From assembly GCF_016862635.1 (NCBI RefSeq), contig NZ_BONI01000080.1, forward strand, positions 1-43,518: a DNA stretch of 43,518 nucleotides, read 5' to 3'. Positions within the stretch are counted from its first letter, which is position 1. The number at the start of each line of letters is the position of its first letter. This document shows positions 18,616 through 26,172 of this stretch, piece by piece. The translations under genes and the position numbers were made by a program. Origin of the DNA: Catellatospora coxensis (GTDB lineage Bacteria; Actinomycetota; Actinomycetes; Mycobacteriales; Micromonosporaceae). The notes under the pieces are model-generated. The model was not told the origin of the DNA, did not search any database, and worked only from the letters and a program-made list of their open reading frames with translations.

Positions 18616-19206
18616 GTGTACGAGGTCGTCGGCAGCACCGAGCGGTTCAAGGGGCACATCTTCCGGGTGGTCACCGATCAGGTGACGATGCCCGGGGGAG
18701 AGGTCGCGGGGCGGGACGTGGTGCGCCACGTCGGCGCGGTGGGCGTGGTCGCGCTGGACGACGCGGGCCGGGTGGTCCTGGTCCGCCAGTACCGCCACCC
18801 GGTGGGCCGCTACCTGTGGGAACTGCCCGCGGGCCTGATCGACGTGCTGGGTGAGGGCCTGGCCGCGGCGGCGCTGCGCGAGCTGGCCGAGGAGGCCGAC
18901 CTCACCGCGGGCCGGGTGGACCTGCTGGTGGACATGTTCACCACACCCGGCTGCTCCGACGAGATGATCCGCGTCTTCCTGGCCCGCGACCTGTCCGCGA
19001 TCCCCGAGCACGAGCGCCACGCCCGCACCGACGAGGAGGCCGACATGCAGGTCGAACTCGTCCCACTCGACGACGCCGTGGCCATGGTCCTCGACGGCCG
19101 TATCACCAACGGTCCCGCCGTCGGCGGCCTGCTCGCCGCCGCCCGCGCCCGCGACACCGGCTTCGCCGGCCTCCGCCCGGCCGACACCCCCGTCCCGCCC
19201 CGCTGA
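18616..19206 (+). CDS. NUDIX hydrolase, ADP-ribose pyrophosphatase type
   Basis: 196 residues from GTG 18616, with AGGAG at 18606-18610 giving 5-base spacing. It has PAGLIDVLGEGLAAAALRE then LAEEADLT, the NUDIX box in the variant with one extra residue before the first Glu, also seen in Rv1700 (ADP-ribose pyrophosphatase). Upstream VRQYRHPVGRYLWELPAG is typical of ADPRases and positions the ribose. It hydrolyses ADP-ribose to AMP and ribose 5-phosphate (family knowledge). The order pyrG-NUDIX is conserved in actinobacteria. The open frame extends upstream into pyrG but no initiation signal supports that. Confidence 0.9.
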   Translation: MYEVVGSTERFKGHIFRVVTDQVTMPGGEVAGRDVVRHVGAVGVVALDDAGRVVLVRQYRHPVGRYLWELPAGLIDVLGEGLAAAALRELAEEADLTAGRVDLLVDMFTTPGCSDEMIRVFLARDLSAIPEHERHARTDEEADMQVELVPLDDAVAMVLDGRITNGPAVGGLLAAARARDTGFAGLRPADTPVPPR

Positions 19207-19257
19207 CCGTCCCGCCGGCCGGGCCGCGGTTCGTGCGGTGCGGTCGCGTGGCGCACC

Positions 19258-19336
19258 ATGATCGTTCGACTTGCCAGGCACCTGGGCGAATGCGCGGTCA
19301 AGATACGCACAGGTGCCGGGCAAGTCCGACGATCGT
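19258..19336. repeat. Imperfect inverted repeat, 26-base arms
   Basis: Arms at 19258-19283 and 19311-19336 match at 22 of 26 positions (core GACTTGCC / GGCAAGTC and GGCACCT / AGGTGCC) around a 27-base loop. It starts 51 bases after the NUDIX stop. It could terminate that gene or be a dispersed palindromic element. Confidence 0.6.
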
Positions 19337-19427
19337 GGGGCGGGCGCGGGCCGGTCGGCGGGCGGTAAGCGGTAAATATCCGATTCAGCACTATCCTTGA
19401 GTTGATCGCAGGGCGGCAGCGCGCCGT

Positions 19428-19475
19428 CTTGACACCATGTCAAGCCGGCGAGGCATCAGCTTGCATCCTGTCAAG
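19428..19475. promoter_or_regulatory. Putative operator pair upstream of ald
   Basis: CTTGACA-CCA-TGTCAAG (19428-19444) is a perfect inverted repeat, and CTTGCATCCTGTCAAG (19460-19475) is a degenerate copy whose centre is 32 bases away, about three helical turns. TTGACA inside the first could also be a -35. TAGACT (19499-19504) is the best -10 candidate, but no well-spaced -35 partner is clear. Mycobacterial ald is controlled by the Lrp-type regulator AldR, so a similar factor is possible (inference). Confidence 0.45.
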
Positions 19476-19581
19476 CGCTTTGGGCCGATATCCGGGCCTA
19501 GACTGCCGCCGCGGGGGGTAGACCTGCGGCAACGGTGCCGTCGGGCCCTCCCGCAAGCGCAGGATCGAGGAAGGTGCAGTC

Positions 19582-20694
19582 GTGAAGGTCGGTATCCCCC
19601 GCGAGGTCAAGAACCACGAGTACCGGGTGGCGATCACCCCGGCGGGCGTACACGAGTTCGTCCGCAACGGACACGACGTCGTCATCGAGACCGGCGCCGG
19701 TCTGGGCTCCTCCATCATTGACGAGGAGTACGTGGCGGCCGGCGCGCGCATCCTGCCCACCGCTGACGAGGTGTGGGCCGAGGGCGAGCTGATCCTGAAG
19801 GTCAAGGAGCCGATCGCCGAGGAGTACCACCGCATGCGTGAGGGGCAGGTGCTGTTCACCTACCTGCACCTGGCCGCGTCCAAGGAGTGCACCGACGCGC
19901 TGATGACGCAGAAGGTCACCGGCATCGCGTACGAGACGGTCGAGACCGCCGACCGCGCCCTGCCGCTGCTGGCCCCGATGAGCGAGGTGGCCGGCCGGCT
20001 CGCCCCGCAGGTCGGCGCGTACCACCTGATGCGTTTCGCGGGCGGCCGGGGCGTGCTGCCCGGCGGCGTGCCCGGCGTGCGCCCGGCCAAGGCCGTCGTC
20101 ATCGGCGCGGGCGTGTCCGGCATGAACGCCGCGACCATCGCCCACGGACTGGCCTTCGAGGTGACCGTGCTGGACAAGAACATCAAGAAGCTGCGCGAGG
20201 TCGACCAGCTGTTCCACGGCCAGGTCCGCACCGTCATGTCGAACGCGTTCGAGCTGGAGAAGGCGGTGCTGGAGGCCGACCTGGTCATCGGCGCGGTGCT
20301 GGTGCCGGGCGCGAAGGCCCCGATGCTGGTCAGCAACGAGCTGGTGAGCCGGATGAAGCCGGGCAGCGTGCTCGTCGACATCTCGATCGACCAGGGCGGC
20401 TGCTTCGAGGACTCGCACCCGACCACCCACGCCAACCCGGTGTACAAGGTGCACGAGTCGGTCTTCTACTGCGTGGCGAACATGCCCGGCGCGGTCCCGC
20501 ACACCAGCACCTACGCGCTGACCAACGTGACCCTGCCGTACGCGGTCGAGCTGGCCAACCACGGCTGGCAGGAGGCGCTGCGCCGCGACCCCGCCCTGAA
20601 GCTGGGCCTGAACACCCACGCGGGCGAGATCACCTACGGCCCGGTGGCCGAGGCGCACGGCCTCACCGCCGTGGACGTCGACTCGCTGCTCTGA
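19582..20694 (+). CDS. ald: Alanine dehydrogenase
   Basis: 370 residues, standard length. It catalyses reversible NAD-dependent oxidative deamination of L-alanine to pyruvate and ammonia. Visible residues include Arg15, Lys75 (LKVKEP) and His96 (TYLHLAA) for pyruvate binding and catalysis, GAGVSG (175-180) in the Rossmann NAD site, and [14 protein letters not shown]. The GTG start has GAGGAAGG at 19567-19574, 7 bases upstream. It has its own long regulatory region and terminator, so it is a single-gene unit placed between the NUDIX gene and parA, as in other actinobacteria. Confidence 0.97.
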   Translation: MKVGIPREVKNHEYRVAITPAGVHEFVRNGHDVVIETGAGLGSSIIDEEYVAAGARILPTADEVWAEGELILKVKEPIAEEYHRMREGQVLFTYLHLAASKECTDALMTQKVTGIAYETVETADRALPLLAPMSEVAGRLAPQVGAYHLMRFAGGRGVLPGGVPGVRPAKAVVIGAGVSGMNAATIAHGLAFEVTVLDKNIKKLREVDQLFHGQVRTVMSNAFELEKAVLEADLVIGAVLVPGAKAPMLVSNELVSRMKPGSVLVDISIDQGGCFEDSHPTTHANPVYKVHESVFYCVANMPGAVPHTSTYALTNVTLPYAVELANHGWQEALRRDPALKLGLNTHAGEITYGPVAEAHGLTAVDVDSLL

Positions 20695-20706
20695 CCAGCG
20701 ATTTTC

Positions 20707-20740
20707 TGAGGCCGGTGGCGTTCGAGCGCCACCGGCCTCA
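20707..20740 (+). terminator. Hairpin terminator after ald
   Basis: A perfect 14-bp stem (TGAGGCCGGTGGCG at 20707-20720, complement at 20727-20740) with a 6-base loop, starting 12 bases after the ald stop. Confidence 0.8.
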
Positions 20741-20936
20741 TGCTGTTCACGTCTTCCGGCGACCGGGTCCGGCCGGGATCGTGAAGACACGCCGAGCCGT
20801 GGCGGTACGCCGAGGTGGTCGGTGACGTACAGTCGGACGACGACGACACGCATGCGGCCGGTCGGGGAGCTGATGGCCCACTCACGACGGTGCCTCATCC
20901 GGCCGGACGGATGTCGTCGGGAAGGGCGTAGCGGAG

Positions 20937-21866
20937 ATGGCAGGCAACGGGCGCGCGGAGGCATGGACCTCGACGCTGCGGGCGGAACAGTCCCGCATGG
21001 ACCTCGGTGCTGACCTGGGTCCGGCTGATCCGTCGGCCTACACCGCCCGCAAGGAGATCCCCGAACCGATGCCGACCGATCGGCACGGCCCGGCGCGGAT
21101 CATCGCGATGGCGAACCAGAAGGGCGGCGTGGGCAAGACCACGACCACCATCAACCTGGGCGCGGCCCTGGCCGAGTACGGCCGCAAGGTCCTGCTCGTC
21201 GACTTCGACCCGCAGGGCGCGCTGTCGGTGGGCCTGGGCGTCAACCCGCACAACCTCGACCTGTCGGTCTACAACCTGCTCATGCAGGACGACGTCACCG
21301 CCGAGGACGTCATCATCAAGACCGACGTCGCCGGGCTGCACCTGCTGCCCGCCAACATCGACCTGTCGGCCGCCGAGATCCAGCTCGTCAACGAGGTCGC
21401 CCGCGAGATGGCGCTGGCCCGCGTGCTGAAGACGGTGCGCAAGGAGTACGACTACATCCTCATCGACTGCCAGCCGTCGCTGGGCCTGCTGGCCATCAAC
21501 GCGCTGACCGTCGCCCACGGCGTGCTCATCCCGCTGGAGTGCGAGTTCTTCAGCCTGCGCGGGGTCGCGCTGCTGCTGGACACCATCGACAAGGTGCGCG
21601 AGCGGCTCAACTTCGACCTGGAACTCGAAGGCATCCTCGCCACCATGTACGACAGCCGCACCACGCACTGCCGCCAGGTGCTGCAGCGCGTCGTCGAGGC
21701 GTTCGGCGACAAGGTGTACCAGACCGTGATCACCAAGACGGTCAAGTTCCCGGAGTCGACCGTGGCCGGCGCGCCGATCACGTCGCTGGATCCCGCCTCG
21801 TCGGGCGCGCGCAACTACCGGCAGCTCGCGCGCGAGGTCATCGCCGCCGAGGCCGCCCGCCGGTGA
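20937..21866 (+). CDS. parA: ParA family ATPase (Rv1708-like, next to scpAB)
   Basis: 309 residues. After a 50-residue variable leader comes the deviant Walker A KGGVGKTTTT (from 62), Walker A' VDFDPQGALSVGLG, and Walker B ILIDCQPSLGLLAINAL. It is a Soj/ParA-type ATPase, but the gene lies beside scpAB, not beside parB at oriC, so it is the second actinobacterial ParA-like protein (Rv1708 position), presumably acting in chromosome organisation with the condensin. A ParB partner is not visible here. GGGAAGGG at 20919-20926 is a distant possible ribosome site; TACAGT at 20828-20833 is a possible -10. Confidence 0.88.
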   Translation: MAGNGRAEAWTSTLRAEQSRMDLGADLGPADPSAYTARKEIPEPMPTDRHGPARIIAMANQKGGVGKTTTTINLGAALAEYGRKVLLVDFDPQGALSVGLGVNPHNLDLSVYNLLMQDDVTAEDVIIKTDVAGLHLLPANIDLSAAEIQLVNEVAREMALARVLKTVRKEYDYILIDCQPSLGLLAINALTVAHGVLIPLECEFFSLRGVALLLDTIDKVRERLNFDLELEGILATMYDSRTTHCRQVLQRVVEAFGDKVYQTVITKTVKFPESTVAGAPITSLDPASSGARNYRQLAREVIAAEAARR

Positions 21867-21906
21867 CCGGGGCCCACCGGCCTGCACCCGCGAACTGACC
21901 TGCTGG

Positions 21907-21912
21907 GATACT
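21907..21912 (+). promoter_or_regulatory. -10 box of scpA
   Basis: GATACT ends 6 bases before the scpA GTG at 21919. There is no Shine-Dalgarno, so a leaderless scpA transcript is likely. Confidence 0.4.
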
Positions 21913-21918
21913 TGCGGC

Positions 21919-22986
21919 GTGAGCGATCCCGTGGTGACGGCCGACCCGGCCGGAGAGCAGTCGGCTGAACCGTCCGGTTCAGGCCGCTTCACCGTGCGGC
22001 TCACCAACTTCGAGGGCCCGTTCGACCTGCTCCTGCAGCTCATCGGCAAGCACAAGCTCGACGTCACCGAGGTCGCGCTGCACCGGGTGACCGACGACTT
22101 CATCGCCCACATCCGAGCCATGGGCAAGGACTGGGACCTCGACGAGGCCAGTGAGTTCCTCGTCATCGCGGCCACCCTGCTCGATCTGAAGGCCGCCCGG
22201 CTGCTGCCCGCCGCGCAGGTCGAGAGCGAGGAGGACCTCGCCCTGCTGGAGGCCCGCGACCTGCTGTTCGCCCGGCTGCTGCAGTACCGCGCGTTCAAGC
22301 AGGCCGCCGCGTTCATCGCCGACCTGGAGTCCACCGGCGGTCGCCGCTGGCCGCGCTCGGTGGCGCTGGAGGCGCAGTACGCCGAGGCGCTGCCCGACCT
22401 GGTGCTCGGCATCGGGGTGGACCGGTTCGCCAAGCTCGCGCTGAAGGCGTTCACCCCGAAGGCGGCCCCGCCGCTGGTCTCCGTCGCGCACATCCACCAG
22501 GTCCGGGTCAGCGTGCGTGAGCACGCCGAGCTGCTGCGCGCCCGCCTGTTCGAGCTGGGCACCGCCACGTTCAGCCGGCTCACCGAGGACTGCGAGAACA
22601 CCCTGGAGGTGGTCGCCCGCTTCCTGGCCCTGCTGGAGCTGTACCGGGAGGGCCTGGTCGGCTTCGACCAGGAACTGGCGCTGGGCGAGCTGACGGTGCA
22701 CTGGACCGGCGGCGAGGCGGCCGCCGGCGACCTCGCGGTCGACGACTACGACGGCGACGACGAGGCGAAACAGGCCCTGGCCGCCGAGTCGCCCACCCAG
22801 CCCGACGACGAGCCCGACAGCGACGAGCCCGACGACGATCCGGACGAAGATCTCGACGACGACGAGCCGGAGGACGAGCCGGCCGACCCGGAGTCGGACG
22901 CGAACGATCCGGGTACGCAGGAGACGGCGGCGGAGCCCGCAGCGCGACAGCCCGGCAAGGGCGGGGGAGCAGAACACGATGACTGA
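21919..22986 (+). CDS. scpA: Segregation and condensation protein A
   Basis: 355 residues. The kleisin core runs from about 22 (RFTVRLTNFEGPFDLLLQLI) through EASEFLVIAATLLDLKAARL, which contacts the SMC neck, to a winged helix near 255. The last 90 or so residues are an Asp/Glu/Pro tail beyond the usual family length. ScpA bridges SMC heads in the bacterial condensin. The stop codon lies 8 bases inside scpB, so the two are co-translated. Confidence 0.93.
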   Translation: MSDPVVTADPAGEQSAEPSGSGRFTVRLTNFEGPFDLLLQLIGKHKLDVTEVALHRVTDDFIAHIRAMGKDWDLDEASEFLVIAATLLDLKAARLLPAAQVESEEDLALLEARDLLFARLLQYRAFKQAAAFIADLESTGGRRWPRSVALEAQYAEALPDLVLGIGVDRFAKLALKAFTPKAAPPLVSVAHIHQVRVSVREHAELLRARLFELGTATFSRLTEDCENTLEVVARFLALLELYREGLVGFDQELALGELTVHWTGGEAAAGDLAVDDYDGDDEAKQALAAESPTQPDDEPDSDEPDDDPDEDLDDDEPEDEPADPESDANDPGTQETAAEPAARQPGKGGGAEHDD

Positions 22987-24046
22987 CAACGAGTCCCTCG
23001 AACAACAAGCCGCATCCTGGGTCCCCCCCTGGGCCCGCACCCCCGACCCCGAGGAAAGCAAGGGCACCTTCCCATCGGATTCCGTAGAGGAAGGGCACCT
23101 TCCCCACGCGGAGCCGGAGGCTGCGCTGGTGGAGGAGCCCGCGGCGCCGGCCGAGCCCGCGCCCCTCGCGGCCGGGCAGGAGGTCGCCGCGGAACTGAGC
23201 GACCTCACGGAATCCGAGCTGCCGGAGACTGCCGAGCCGCAGGACGCCGTCGAGGCGCAGGACACTGCCGAGCTGCAGGACACTGGCGAGGCGCGGGACG
23301 CCGTCGAGGCGCTGGCCGCTGTCGAGGACGAGCCGGACGAGGAGGACGTGGCGGAGATCGTCGCCGTGGACGACCTCGCCGCGGCGCTCGGCCTGGACGA
23401 GCCGACCGTGCCGCGTCTGGACGTGGACGCTCCGGACGACAGCGCCGAGGCCGCCGTCGCGTACGCCGGAGCGAAGCTCGCCGCCCCGCCGCCCGGTGTG
23501 GCCGAGGCCGACCTCGTGCCGACCCTGGAGGCGATCCTGCTGGTCGTCGACGAGCCGGTCAGCGAGCTGACCCTCGCCGAGGTGCTGGAGGTGCCCGCCG
23601 AGCTGATCGCGGGCACGCTGATCGACCTGTCGGCGTCGTACACCCGCGAGGGCCGCGGCTTCGACCTGCGCCGCGCCGCGGGCGGCTGGCGGCTGTACAC
23701 CCGCGCCGAGTACGCGCCCTACGTGGAGCGCTTCGTGCTCGACGGGCAGCAGCTGCGGCTCACCCAGGCGTCCCTGGAGACCCTGGCCGTGGTCGCGTAC
23801 AAGCAGCCGGTGACCCGCTCGCGGATCTCCGCGATCCGCGGCGTCAACTGCGACGGCGTCATCCGTACCCTGGTCACCCGGGGCATGATCGAGGAGTGCG
23901 GCACCGAGCCCGAGTCGGGCGCCTTCCTCTACCGCACCACCAGCCTGTTCCTGGAGAAGCTGGGCCTCGACTCCGTCGCCCAGCTCCCGCCACTGGCCCC
24001 GTTCCTACCTGACAACGTCGAGGAGATCGCTGATGAGCAGCGCTGA
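22979..24046 (+). CDS. scpB: Segregation and condensation protein B, with a long acidic leader
   Basis: 355 residues. The conserved tandem winged-helix core starts near 175 (VAEADLVPTLEAILLVVDEP) and includes LTQASLETLAVVAYKQPVTR and EIRG-type IRGVNCDGVIRTL, ending near 335. Residues 1-175 are a Glu/Ala/Pro-rich, probably disordered leader that most ScpB proteins lack; it contains two copies of a 14-base repeat (23060-23073, 23091-23104). An internal start is possible, but the ATG at 22979 is inside the scpA overlap. It overlaps the next gene by 14 bases. Confidence 0.9.
   Translation: MTDNESLEQQAASWVPPWARTPDPEESKGTFPSDSVEEGHLPHAEPEAALVEEPAAPAEPAPLAAGQEVAAELSDLTESELPETAEPQDAVEAQDTAELQDTGEARDAVEALAAVEDEPDEEDVAEIVAVDDLAAALGLDEPTVPRLDVDAPDDSAEAAVAYAGAKLAAPPPGVAEADLVPTLEAILLVVDEPVSELTLAEVLEVPAELIAGTLIDLSASYTREGRGFDLRRAAGGWRLYTRAEYAPYVERFVLDGQQLRLTQASLETLAVVAYKQPVTRSRISAIRGVNCDGVIRTLVTRGMIEECGTEPESGAFLYRTTSLFLEKLGLDSVAQLPPLAPFLPDNVEEIADEQR
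23060..23104. repeat. Direct repeat of a 14-base palindromic motif inside scpB
   Basis: AAGGGCACCTTCCC occurs at 23060-23073 and 23091-23104, 31 bases apart. The second copy is part of a perfect inverted repeat, GGAAGG-GCA-CCTTCC (23089-23103). Both lie in the disordered leader of ScpB and encode its residues 26-43. Confidence 0.7.
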
Positions 24047-24839
24047 CGCAAAAACTGACGGCGCTGAGCGGCTGCAGAAGATCCTGGCCCAGGCCGGTGT
24101 CGCGTCCCGTCGGGCCAGCGAGGACCTGATCGCCATGCGGCGGGTCACCGTCAACGGCAAGGTCGCCAAGCTCGGGGACAAGGCCGACCCGATCGCCGAC
24201 GTCATCCACGTCGACGGCCAGCGCATCGTCACCGACGCGAACCTGGTCTACCTGGCGATGAACAAGCCGCGCGGCGTGGTGTCGACGATGGCCGACGACA
24301 AGGGCCGCGAGGCCGTGGCCGACTACATCGGCAACATCTCGACCCGGGTGTACCACGTGGGCCGGCTCGACGCCGACTCCGAGGGCCTGCTGCTGCTCAC
24401 CAACGACGGCACGCTCGCGCACAAGCTGATGCACCCGTCGTACGAGGTGCCCAAGACGTACCTGGTCGAGGTCGTCGGGCCGCTGCCGCGGGTGGTCGGC
24501 CGGGAGCTGATGGCGGGCGTGGAGCTGGAGGACGGCCCGGCGCGGCTCGACGACTACCGCCTCAAGCAGGCCATCGACAAGCAGGCGCTGATCGAGGTGG
24601 TGCTGCACGAGGGCCGCAACCGTATCGTGCGGCGCATGTTCGACCACGTCGGCTTCCCGGTGCAGCGGCTGGTGCGCACGGCGATCGGCCCCATCAAGCT
24701 CGGCGACCTGAAGGCCGGCCGGCACCGCCGCCTCAACGCGGGCGAGGTGGCCGCGCTGTTCAAGATCACGGACCGTAAGGGCCGCGGCGCGGCGCAGGAG
24801 GAGACGATCCGCGAGACCCCCGAGGTGTACGAGGACTGA
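24033..24839 (+). CDS. RsuA/RluB family pseudouridine synthase
   Basis: 268 residues. An S4 domain (ERLQKILAQAGVASRRASED) precedes the catalytic domain with GRLDADSEGLLLLTNDG; Asp113 is the nucleophile. It isomerises a uridine in 16S or 23S rRNA (RluB-like by length; the exact site is unknown). The C-terminal 25 residues are a charged extension. It begins inside scpB and matches Rv1711 in position. Confidence 0.92.
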   Translation: MSSADAKTDGAERLQKILAQAGVASRRASEDLIAMRRVTVNGKVAKLGDKADPIADVIHVDGQRIVTDANLVYLAMNKPRGVVSTMADDKGREAVADYIGNISTRVYHVGRLDADSEGLLLLTNDGTLAHKLMHPSYEVPKTYLVEVVGPLPRVVGRELMAGVELEDGPARLDDYRLKQAIDKQALIEVVLHEGRNRIVRRMFDHVGFPVQRLVRTAIGPIKLGDLKAGRHRRLNAGEVAALFKITDRKGRGAAQEETIRETPEVYED

Positions 24840-24851
24840 CCCGCGCGTGGA

Positions 24852-24857
24852 TATGGT
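24852..24857 (+). promoter_or_regulatory. Possible -10 before the TIGR03089-type gene
   Basis: TATGGT fits the TANNNT pattern and would give a 5' leader of about 35 bases containing GGGGAG at 24886-24891. Confidence 0.3.
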
Positions 24858-24898
24858 GGGCGGGATCGCCGCACGCCATACCGCCGGGGAGCCGTCCG

Positions 24899-25672
24899 AT
24901 GCAGCCGACGACCGTCACCGACCTGCCCGCCCTGCTCGGCGGGGACAAGCTCGCCGGGGCCGACCGGCCGCTGCTGACCTACTGCGACGACGCCACCGGC
25001 GAGCGCGTCGAGCTGACCGCGGCCGAGCTGGGCGGCCTGGCCGCGCGGACGGCCGGGTTGCTGCGCGCGGACTGCGGGCTCGACACCGGTTCCCGGGTCG
25101 CGGTGCTGCTGCCGCCGCACTGGCAGACCGCCGCCGTGCTGCTGGGCGCGTGGTCGATCGGTGCCGCGGTCTCGTTCCGCCCCTGGGCCACCGCGGGCCT
25201 CGCCCCGGTCGGCCAGGGCGAGAACGACCCCCTCGACGCGCTGTTCGTGAGCAGTCAGCGGCTGGGCAGCTGGCTGGAGCAGGTCCCCGAGGCGCGGCAC
25301 CGCTACGTGCTCGGCCTCGCGCCCGGCGGCGCACCGCTCGACGAGGCGCCGGACGGCTACCGGGACTTCGTCGCCGAGGCGTCCCGCCACCCGGCGAACC
25401 TGCCCGCGTACGGGTCGTTCGGCAGCACCGACGCGGCCAGCCCCGACGGCACCACCTACCGGCAGTGGGGCGGCCTGGCCCGGGGCGTCGCCGACCAGCT
25501 CGGTCTGCGCGCGGGCGACAAGCTGCTGGTAGACGTCGCCAAGCACGAGCAGCCCGTGATGTGGCTGCTGACCCCGCTGGCGGCGGGCGCGTCGGTGGTG
25601 CTGTGCGCGAACCTCGACCGCGGCGCCCTCGACGCCCGGATCGCCGCCGAGGGCGTCACCCGGGTCATCTGA
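24899..25672 (+). CDS. TIGR03089 family protein (AMP-ligase-like fragment)
   Basis: 257 residues resembling only the N-terminal part of acyl-CoA synthetase/AMP-binding enzymes (LTAAELGGLAARTAGLLRAD, VAVLLPPHWQTAAVLLGAWS). The ATP-binding P-loop and the C-terminal lid are absent, so adenylation is doubtful. Recognised as the actinobacterial TIGR03089 type, whose function is unknown. ATG 24899 has GGGGAG 7 bases upstream. It converges on the NTF2-like gene with only 4 bases between stop codons. Confidence 0.75.
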   Translation: MQPTTVTDLPALLGGDKLAGADRPLLTYCDDATGERVELTAAELGGLAARTAGLLRADCGLDTGSRVAVLLPPHWQTAAVLLGAWSIGAAVSFRPWATAGLAPVGQGENDPLDALFVSSQRLGSWLEQVPEARHRYVLGLAPGGAPLDEAPDGYRDFVAEASRHPANLPAYGSFGSTDAASPDGTTYRQWGGLARGVADQLGLRAGDKLLVDVAKHEQPVMWLLTPLAAGASVVLCANLDRGALDARIAAEGVTRVI

Positions 25673-25676
25673 GCGG

Positions 25677-26042
25677 TCAGCCGTCCTGGCGCAGGTAGGT
25701 GGCGTGGCCTTCGCGAACGAGGTCGCCGTCGAAGACGAGCACCTCGTTGACCAGCTGGCCGCGGTGGTTGCGGTAGTTGATGACGACGGAGCCGACGCCG
25801 GCGTACACGGCCTCGACGGTGAAGTGGAGGTCGGGCAGCCGCTTCAGGCCTTCGGCCCAGTACGCCCGCAGCGCCTCCTTGCCGCGCACGACCCCGCCGG
25901 TCTCCGGGAACAGCTGGGCCGCCAGCGGTGAGGAGAACACGACGTCGTCGTGGAAGTGCGCCAGCACCGCCGCCACGTCGCGCGCGTTCCACGCCGCTAC
26001 CCAGCGCCGGCTGAACTCCGTCGCGTCCAGCTCGTTCGACAT
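25677..26042 (-). CDS. NTF2-like / SnoaL-like protein
   Basis: 121 residues forming an alpha+beta cone: WVAAWNARDVAAVLAHFHDD at the N-terminus and HFTVEAVYAGVGSVVINYRN in the sheet. The NTF2-like fold serves as enzyme (isomerase, hydrolase, cyclase) or ligand-binding domain, and the substrate cannot be inferred. GGGGAAG at 26047-26053 (minus strand) is a ribosome site, and TAGGTT at 26096-26091 a possible -10. Confidence 0.75.
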   Translation of the reverse strand: MSNELDATEFSRRWVAAWNARDVAAVLAHFHDDVVFSSPLAAQLFPETGGVVRGKEALRAYWAEGLKRLPDLHFTVEAVYAGVGSVVINYRNHRGQLVNEVLVFDGDLVREGHATYLRQDG

Positions 26043-26079
26043 CGGCTTCCCCGTCCGCCGTGGACCCCGCCGACCGGGA

Positions 26080-26114
26080 CCCGCCGCCTGAACCTAACCC
26101 GATCCGGCGGCGGG
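26080..26114 (-). terminator. Hairpin downstream of the lysozyme-like gene
   Basis: CCCGCCGCC (26080-26088) and GGCGGCGGG (26106-26114) form a perfect 9-bp stem with a 17-base loop, about 60 bases beyond the stop of the leftward gene. It overlaps the likely promoter of the NTF2-like gene. Confidence 0.35.
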
Positions 26115-26172
26115 GCACGGTCGGTGTCCGCTCCGTGGAACCGGTCGGACGGCGGCCCGGTGATCCGCCGGG

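Larger units (their letters stand above)
19207..19581. other. Intergenic region between the NUDIX gene and ald (375 bases)
   Basis: It holds a large imperfect inverted repeat (19258-19336) and the ald control region (two inverted repeats at 19428-19444 and 19460-19475). No coding sequence is supported. In M. tuberculosis the recombinase gene xerD follows the NUDIX gene; nothing resembling a tyrosine recombinase is present here. Confidence 0.6.

Noticed and set aside
23060-23104. CRISPR-like repeat in scpB
   Set aside because: Only two copies of a 14-base motif inside a coding region; no spacer array or cas genes.
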